Shown: piece after piece, positions 59,602 through 64,000 of the stretch
Layout of the letters: each line of letters opens with the position of its first letter
Position numbering within the stretch: the stretch's first letter is position 1
Origin: Neobacillus sp. CF12
GTDB taxonomy: Bacteria; Bacillota; Bacilli; Bacillales; Cytobacillaceae
Reading direction: 5' to 3'
Assembly (NCBI RefSeq): GCF_030348765.1
Contig: NZ_JAUCEU010000007.1
Coordinates: 1,110,501-1,174,500, forward strand
DNA: 64,000 nucleotides
Notes under the pieces: generated by a model
What the model was told of the DNA's origin: nothing
What the model saw: the letters and a program-made list of their open reading frames with translations, nothing else
Databases searched by the model: none
Position numbers and translations under genes: made by a program

Positions 59602-61407
59602 TCAATACACATCTCGCTGGTACCGTTTTTGCTGCTGCATGTCTGCTAAGTAGGCTTCTGCTTCCTCACGGCTCATGCTGCTTTCTTTTTCAATAATGTT
59701 GATAAGTGTTTGATGAACGTCATGTGCCATATGTTTTTCGTCACCACAAATGTAAAGGTGAGCACCTTCTTGAAGCCATTCAAACAATTCCTTGCTTTGT
59801 TCTAGCATGCGATGCTGTACATAGACTTTTTCAGCTGTGTCACGAGAAAAAGCAACATCCATTTTGGTTAAAACGCCATCTTTCAGCCATTTTTGCCATT
59901 CTGTTTGGTAAAGGAAGTCTGTCACAAAATGCTGGTCACCAAAGAACATCCATGATTTTCCTTCTCCTCCTTGTTCCTCACGCTCTTGCATAAAGGAGCG
60001 GAAAGGTGCAACTCCTGTCCCTGGGCCAACCATAATAATTGGAGTTTCAGGATTCGCTGGAAGCTTAAAGTTTTCATTGTTCTGAATGTAGATCGGTACA
60101 TTGTCACCCGGCTGTAAGCGATCTGCGGTAAAAATAGAGCAGACACCTTTACGGTCACGACCATGTGCCTGGTAACGGACAGCACCTATCGTTAAATGAA
60201 CTTCATCTGGATTCGCAGTTAAGCTGCTTGCTATCGAATATAAACGTGCAGGCATTTTTCTAAGTATTGAAACAAACTCTTGAGAAGAGCTATTTACCGG
60301 GCCAAATTCACGTACCACATCGAGTAAATCGTGTCCTTCAAGATAGGATTTTACTTTTTCACTGTCATTTAGAAGTTCCTGTAATTCGCTGTTTGCAGTA
60401 AGTTTTGCTACTTTTTCAAGAAGCGGTTTTGTTAATGTCGTAATTTCATAGTACGTGGTGAAGGCATCTTTAAGAGAACGAACTTCACCTTGCTTATTGA
60501 TCGTCACGCTTTCTTCTGAATTGAATTTCAATTCTTCAAGAAGTAACTCCACCAGTTCTGGATCATTTTCTGGATAGATTCCGAGACTATCACCTGGTTG
60601 GAAACTTAGTCCAGATCCTTCGAGTGACAACTCGAGATGTCTTGTTTCTTTATTAGATCCTCGTCCGTTTAAATTGAGATTTTCAAGCACTTCTGCTCGA
60701 AACGGATTTGTTCTAGAGTAGGTTGATTCCACCGTTTGTGTGGATGCTGCCTGAGATAGTGCTTGAGTAGCTCCCTTTGCTTCACCTAGGCTGCTGATAA
60801 CTCCTTCAAGCCATTCTGCTGCTGGTTCATCGTAATCTAAGTCACAATCAAATCGTGGATAGAGTCGAGTTCCGCCAAGTTCTTCCAAACGAGCATCAAA
60901 TTGTTTTCCTGTTTGGCAGAAAAATTCATAAGAACTGTCTCCCAGAGATAGGACTGAAAAGTTTAAGTCCTCAAGCTTCGGTGCTCGCTTCCCATGTAAA
61001 AACTCATGGAATGTTATTGCATTATCCGGTGGATCACCTTCACCGTGTGTACTTACGATAATAAGTATATTTTTTACCTTCTTAATATTGTTCGGCTTAA
61101 AATCGCTCATAGCGGAAACACTTACTTGAAAACCTTTCGCTTCAAGCGTTGTACTAGCCTTTTTTGCTAGGCCACGCGCATTACCTGTTTGTGAACCGTA
61201 TAGAATGGTTACTTCTTTTGAAGCTGCACCTTCTGTACTTCCTTGTTGGCCTGGTACACCTAGGACAGAAGCAATTGGTGCCGAAGCTGCACCTGCTAGA
61301 TACCCACTCAACCAAACTTTTTGAGATTCGGTAAAAGTAGGTAAAAGACGATTTAGGAGTTCCGCTTGCTCCTGATTAAACGGACTGTTCATTACCTGAA
61401 GTTGCAA
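59602..61407 (-). CDS. cysJ: Assimilatory sulfite reductase flavoprotein (alpha) subunit
   Basis: The 601-residue protein has an N-terminal flavodoxin domain (VTILYGSQTGNARGLAKKA), an FAD-binding region (RLYSIASSL, GVCSIFTADRL) and a C-terminal NADPH domain (IIMVGPGTGVAPFRSFMQER). It passes electrons from NADPH to CysI. The frame opens at 61443, but the TTG at 61407 is seven bases after GAGGTG and gives a start like that of B. subtilis CysJ (MQLQVMNSPFNQEQAELLNR). The 52-bp array B lies directly upstream, between this gene and sirB. Confidence 0.96.
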   Translation of the reverse strand: MQLQVMNSPFNQEQAELLNRLLPTFTESQKVWLSGYLAGAASAPIASVLGVPGQQGSTEGAASKEVTILYGSQTGNARGLAKKASTTLEAKGFQVSVSAMSDFKPNNIKKVKNILIIVSTHGEGDPPDNAITFHEFLHGKRAPKLEDLNFSVLSLGDSSYEFFCQTGKQFDARLEELGGTRLYPRFDCDLDYDEPAAEWLEGVISSLGEAKGATQALSQAASTQTVESTYSRTNPFRAEVLENLNLNGRGSNKETRHLELSLEGSGLSFQPGDSLGIYPENDPELVELLLEELKFNSEESVTINKQGEVRSLKDAFTTYYEITTLTKPLLEKVAKLTANSELQELLNDSEKVKSYLEGHDLLDVVREFGPVNSSSQEFVSILRKMPARLYSIASSLTANPDEVHLTIGAVRYQAHGRDRKGVCSIFTADRLQPGDNVPIYIQNNENFKLPANPETPIIMVGPGTGVAPFRSFMQEREEQGGEGKSWMFFGDQHFVTDFLYQTEWQKWLKDGVLTKMDVAFSRDTAEKVYVQHRMLEQSKELFEWLQEGAHLYICGDEKHMAHDVHQTLINIIEKESSMSREEAEAYLADMQQQKRYQRDVY

Positions 61408-61534
61408 CGTTATCCACCTCACTATGGAATATAAACTTATCATACAGTATTTTTTAGAGGCTGCTAGAAATAAATTGGTCTATTTGTTGACCTAGTTCTC
61501 TATTTAAAAAGTTAAAGTTACCAAAATTCTTCTG

Positions 61535-62090
61535 GAAATTGGGTTTCGGCGCTATAAGGGCTTTATAGTTTACCCAAATCCTCTTTGGAATTCGTTTTCG
61601 GGCACTATAGAAAGTCTGCATTGACCCAAATTCCTTTCCGTTTCGGATTTCGGTCACTCCAGCACCTCCGCATTGACCCAAATCAACTTTCGTATCAGGT
61701 TTCGGTCACTCCAGCACCTCTGCATTGACCCAAATCAACTTTCGTATCAGGTTTCGGTCATTCCAGCACCTCTGCATTGACCCAAATCAACTTTCGTATC
61801 GAGTTTCGGTCATTCCAGCGTATCTGCATTGACCCAAATTCCTATCCGTTTCGGATTTCGGTCACTCCAGCACCTCCGCATTGACCCAAATCAACTTTCA
61901 TATCAGGTTTCGGTCACTCCAGCACCTCTGCATTGACCCAAATCAACTTTCGTATCGAGTTTCGGTCATTCCAGCGCATCTGCATTGACCCAAATTCCTT
62001 TTCATGACAGGTTTCGGTCACTCCAACACCTCTACATTGACCCAAACCGCTTCTCCATCCAGCTTTCGGTCACTCTTAACCAAATTTTAG
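61535..62090. repeat. 52-bp tandem repeat array B (eleven phased copies)
   Basis: A unit containing TTTCGGTCACTCCAGCACCT and GCATTGACCCAAATC recurs. The CGG core falls at 61547, 61599, 61651 and every 52 bp to 62067, ten equal steps with no indel. Variant spacers (CCGTTTCGGA, CGTATCAGG, CGTATCGAG) recur in the order A-B-B-C-A-B-C, showing that blocks of several units were duplicated. The first two copies carry instead an ATAG-containing dyad and match array A better. The array fills the sirB-cysJ gap almost from stop to start. The open frame it produces is an artefact. Confidence 0.95.
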
Positions 62091-62093
62091 ACT

Positions 62094-62819
62094 CTACTCA
62101 CCAATGGCGCGTTCGATTACGATATCTTCAATCACAGTGTGGTTGCTTAAAGCTGGGGTGCAAAGAATACTCTGACCCTCTTTTTGACGTAATCGAACGA
62201 TTTTGTATAATTCTGCAAGAAGAAGACCGGTAAACAGCATATAAGGAACCACAATTACTCGGCCTTCTGCTCCCTCCGATATCGTCTCCAAGCCCTCATT
62301 TAATCTCGGCTCGGTTGCAGCGAAATAGCAAACAGATACCCTTTCAGGTCCAAGCCGCTCCTCAATGCCATCCGCAATCTTTCCAAAGTTCACATGAACA
62401 TCGGGGTCACTGCTGCCCACACCAACAATTAATAACCTGTCTGCACGATCAACTTCACCTGCAGAATCCCTTATTAATTCAGCGACACCATCCAAAATGA
62501 CTTCCTGCACTCCGAAAGGATTCTTTATTTCTACCGGAATAGTAGGATATTTAGCAATTAATGGTGATAAAGCTTCTGGGATATCCCGCTTTATATGTCC
62601 GGCAGCTAAAAGAAACAGTGGAACCACATCGATTTGGGTTGCCCCTTGCTGCACACACTTTTCAAAGCCTTCTTCAATCAGCGGCTCTGTGAGCTCTAGG
62701 AAACTCAGCTCCTGAATCGATACATCAATTCTCGCCCTCACCCTCTCGATAAAGGCTCTAATCTCGACCGCCCCTTTTTTTGAGCGAGTACCGTGGCCGA
62801 TATAAAGAATTGCTTTCAT
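62094..62819 (-). CDS. sirB: Sirohydrochlorin ferrochelatase (CbiX/SirB type)
   Basis: The 241-residue protein has two tandem CbiX halves: ILYIGHGTRSKKGAVEIRAF at the start and LLIVGVGSSDPDVHVNFGKI in the second. The metal-binding His pair is formed by His9 and the VPLFLLAAGHIKRDI histidine. It inserts iron (or cobalt) into sirohydrochlorin for siroheme, the cofactor of CysI. It starts 21 bp after sumT, so they are cotranscribed. The oxidase SirC that normally completes this set is not in the window. Confidence 0.94.
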   Translation of the reverse strand: MKAILYIGHGTRSKKGAVEIRAFIERVRARIDVSIQELSFLELTEPLIEEGFEKCVQQGATQIDVVPLFLLAAGHIKRDIPEALSPLIAKYPTIPVEIKNPFGVQEVILDGVAELIRDSAGEVDRADRLLIVGVGSSDPDVHVNFGKIADGIEERLGPERVSVCYFAATEPRLNEGLETISEGAEGRVIVVPYMLFTGLLLAELYKIVRLRQKEGQSILCTPALSNHTVIEDIVIERAIGE

Positions 62820-62840
62820 ACTATGTGCTCCCTTCTACTA

Positions 62841-63617
62841 TTACCGGCTGGCTATTGGAATCTTTGGTACAATTTCTTCTTGAAACCAATTCAATTTTTT
62901 GTGCAAATTGACTACCTCCCCAATCACAATCATGCTTGGATTGGTAATCTGCTCTCTTTCTACCACTTCTTCAATATTCTCAAGCGTTCCCACCACTGTT
63001 CTCTGGTCGCTTAATGTACCCCAATGAATTAAAGCGATAGGAGTCTGTGGAGACTTCCCATTAAGGATTAAATATTTGGTTATCGTCGAAAGATGGGACA
63101 CTCCCATGTACACACAAATAGTATCTACTCCCTTTGCCAAATGTGCCCACTGGTGTTCTGCACAAGCATCACCAGCCTGATGTCCAGTAATAAAGGCGAA
63201 GCTTTTACTTAGGGATCGATGAGTAACAGGAATACCCGCGTAAGCCGAAGCCGCGATTCCAGCAGTAATTCCTGGAACAATTTCAAATGGCACGTTATGC
63301 CTAGCGCATTCCTCTGCTTCCTCACCTCCGCGTCCGAAAACAAAAGGGTCTCCCCCTTTTAAACGGACTACTGTGTATCCCTTTTTGGCGTATTTCACTA
63401 GGAAGTGATTAATGGTTTCCTGCTTCATTGTATGATAATGTGGGAGCTTACCGCAATAGACAAGTTGTGCTCCCTCTTTCGCATTCTCCAAAAGTTCAGG
63501 ATTTACCAGCCGATCATAGAGGATGACATCAGCTTGCTGCAGGCAGCGCAATCCTTTTACTGTAATTAAATCTGGATCCCCGGGACCCGCACCTACTAAA
63601 TAAACCTTGCCAACCAT
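62841..63617 (-). CDS. sumT: Uroporphyrinogen-III C-methyltransferase
   Basis: The 258-residue tetrapyrrole methylase begins VYLVGAGPGDPDLITVKGLR and has YDRLVNPELL, RLKGGDPFVFGRGGEEAEEC and VPGITAGIAASAYAGIPVTH, all hallmark motifs. It adds two methyl groups from S-adenosylmethionine to make precorrin-2 on the way to siroheme. It lies between cysC and sirB with gaps of 31 and 21 bp, an operon arrangement like B. subtilis ylnD. Confidence 0.95.
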   Translation of the reverse strand: MVGKVYLVGAGPGDPDLITVKGLRCLQQADVILYDRLVNPELLENAKEGAQLVYCGKLPHYHTMKQETINHFLVKYAKKGYTVVRLKGGDPFVFGRGGEEAEECARHNVPFEIVPGITAGIAASAYAGIPVTHRSLSKSFAFITGHQAGDACAEHQWAHLAKGVDTICVYMGVSHLSTITKYLILNGKSPQTPIALIHWGTLSDQRTVVGTLENIEEVVEREQITNPSMIVIGEVVNLHKKLNWFQEEIVPKIPIASR

Positions 63618-63648
63618 TGATCAACCATCCTTTCTTTTTCGGCTCCAG

Positions 63649-64000
63649 TTAGAGAATGTTTTTATCTTGAAGATAACTAAAAATATGATTCACTGCTTCT
63701 TCTACTGTTAAAAGGTCAGAACGGACCGTGATTTCTGGAAGTTCCGGTGCCTCATAAGGAGAATCAATCCCCGTAAAATCCTTTATTTCCCCCCGGCGAG
63801 CCTTTGCATAAAGCTGCTTTGGGTCACGTTTTTCACATTCTTCAATCGGACAATCAACAAATACTTCAAGGAACTCGCCTTCTTCAAAAAGTGCTCGAAC
63901 TTGGTCGCGATCGGAGCGAAATGGCGAGATAAATGCTGTCGTTACAACTGCACCGCTATCTACAAACAATTTTGCAACTTCACCAATTCTTCTAATATTC
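63649..64000 (-). CDS. cysC: Adenylylsulfate kinase, C-terminal part (gene runs off the window)
   Basis: The open minus-strand frame reaches the right edge, starting [20 protein letters not shown], then [37 protein letters not shown] and [16 protein letters not shown]. These are standard APS kinase motifs; the P-loop N-terminal third is off the window. The enzyme phosphorylates APS to PAPS before reduction by CysH. It is the most upstream visible gene of the sulfate assimilation operon; sat and cysH are probably just outside. Confidence 0.95.
   Translation of the reverse strand, partial: NIRRIGEVAKLFVDSGAVVTTAFISPFRSDRDQVRALFEEGEFLEVFVDCPIEECEKRDPKQLYAKARRGEIKDFTGIDSPYEAPELPEITVRSDLLTVEEAVNHIFSYLQDKNIL

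Noticed and set aside
61454..61681. 75-residue open frame upstream of cysJ
   Set aside because: It lies in the first copies of array B, has repeat-derived wording and no good ribosome site.

Overview
This window looks like ordinary chromosome from an aerobic, endospore-forming, low-GC Bacillaceae (Bacillus or Neobacillus type). The evidence is the AT-rich composition, strong AGGAGG-type ribosome binding sites, several TTG and GTG starts, many hairpin-plus-T-run terminators, and markers such as a Spo0E-family phosphatase, a CwlC-like amidase with a SPOR domain, a SleB-like cell-wall hydrolase, an FbpA-family protein and KtrB. I saw no rRNA, tRNA, CRISPR array, insertion sequence or prophage. 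Most genes lie on the minus strand.

Layout. 1-9.5 kb: a partial gene, a DUF4317 protein, a CBS-pair protein, a DHA2-type MFS exporter with its MarR repressor and three matching operators, a D-threonine-aldolase-like/MBL-hydrolase pair, a 52-bp tandem repeat array, a GNAT/P-loop pair and an internally duplicated protein. 9.5-20.5 kb: small metabolic and stress genes (truncated YitT-type membrane protein, PAP2/haloperoxidase-like enzyme, MocR regulator, esterase, SPOR amidase, first DUF3231 protein, glutathione peroxidase). 20.5-33 kb: PabB-PabC fusion, amino acid permease, OYE/FadH-like oxidoreductase, threonine aldolase, KtrB-type K+ channel subunit, gamma-carbonic anhydrase, luciferase-like oxidoreductase. 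33-50.5 kb: cell-wall hydrolase, ECF sigma factor plus DUF4030 partner, signal peptidase I, three more DUF3231 proteins (two in an operon with a CBO0543 membrane protein), catalase and a class A penicillin-binding protein. 50.5-53 kb: queuosine precursor genes, with queDE and queF divergent and each behind its own preQ1-I riboswitch. 54-64 kb: sulfur acquisition, with ssuBCA-type sulfonate ABC genes and the assimilatory sulfate operon cysC-sumT-sirB-(52-bp array)-cysJ-cysI.

The most unusual feature is a pair of exactly phased 52-bp tandem repeat arrays, 9 copies at about 6.9-7.4 kb and 11 copies at about 61.5-62.1 kb. They look unrelated at first sight but share the core TCGGKCACTC-N14-TGACC at the same spacing. 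Both sit between co-directional minus-strand genes, and the second lies where the siroheme gene sirC would be expected. Other items worth attention are the paired divergent preQ1 riboswitches with queC missing, the autoregulated MarR/MFS operator set, a 43-residue Cys-rich acidic microprotein behind a perfect catabolite-responsive element, a 35-residue cationic microprotein with its own terminator, the four DUF3231 paralogues, and an HTH-coiled coil-J-domain protein. All calls are by reading alone; no database search was possible.
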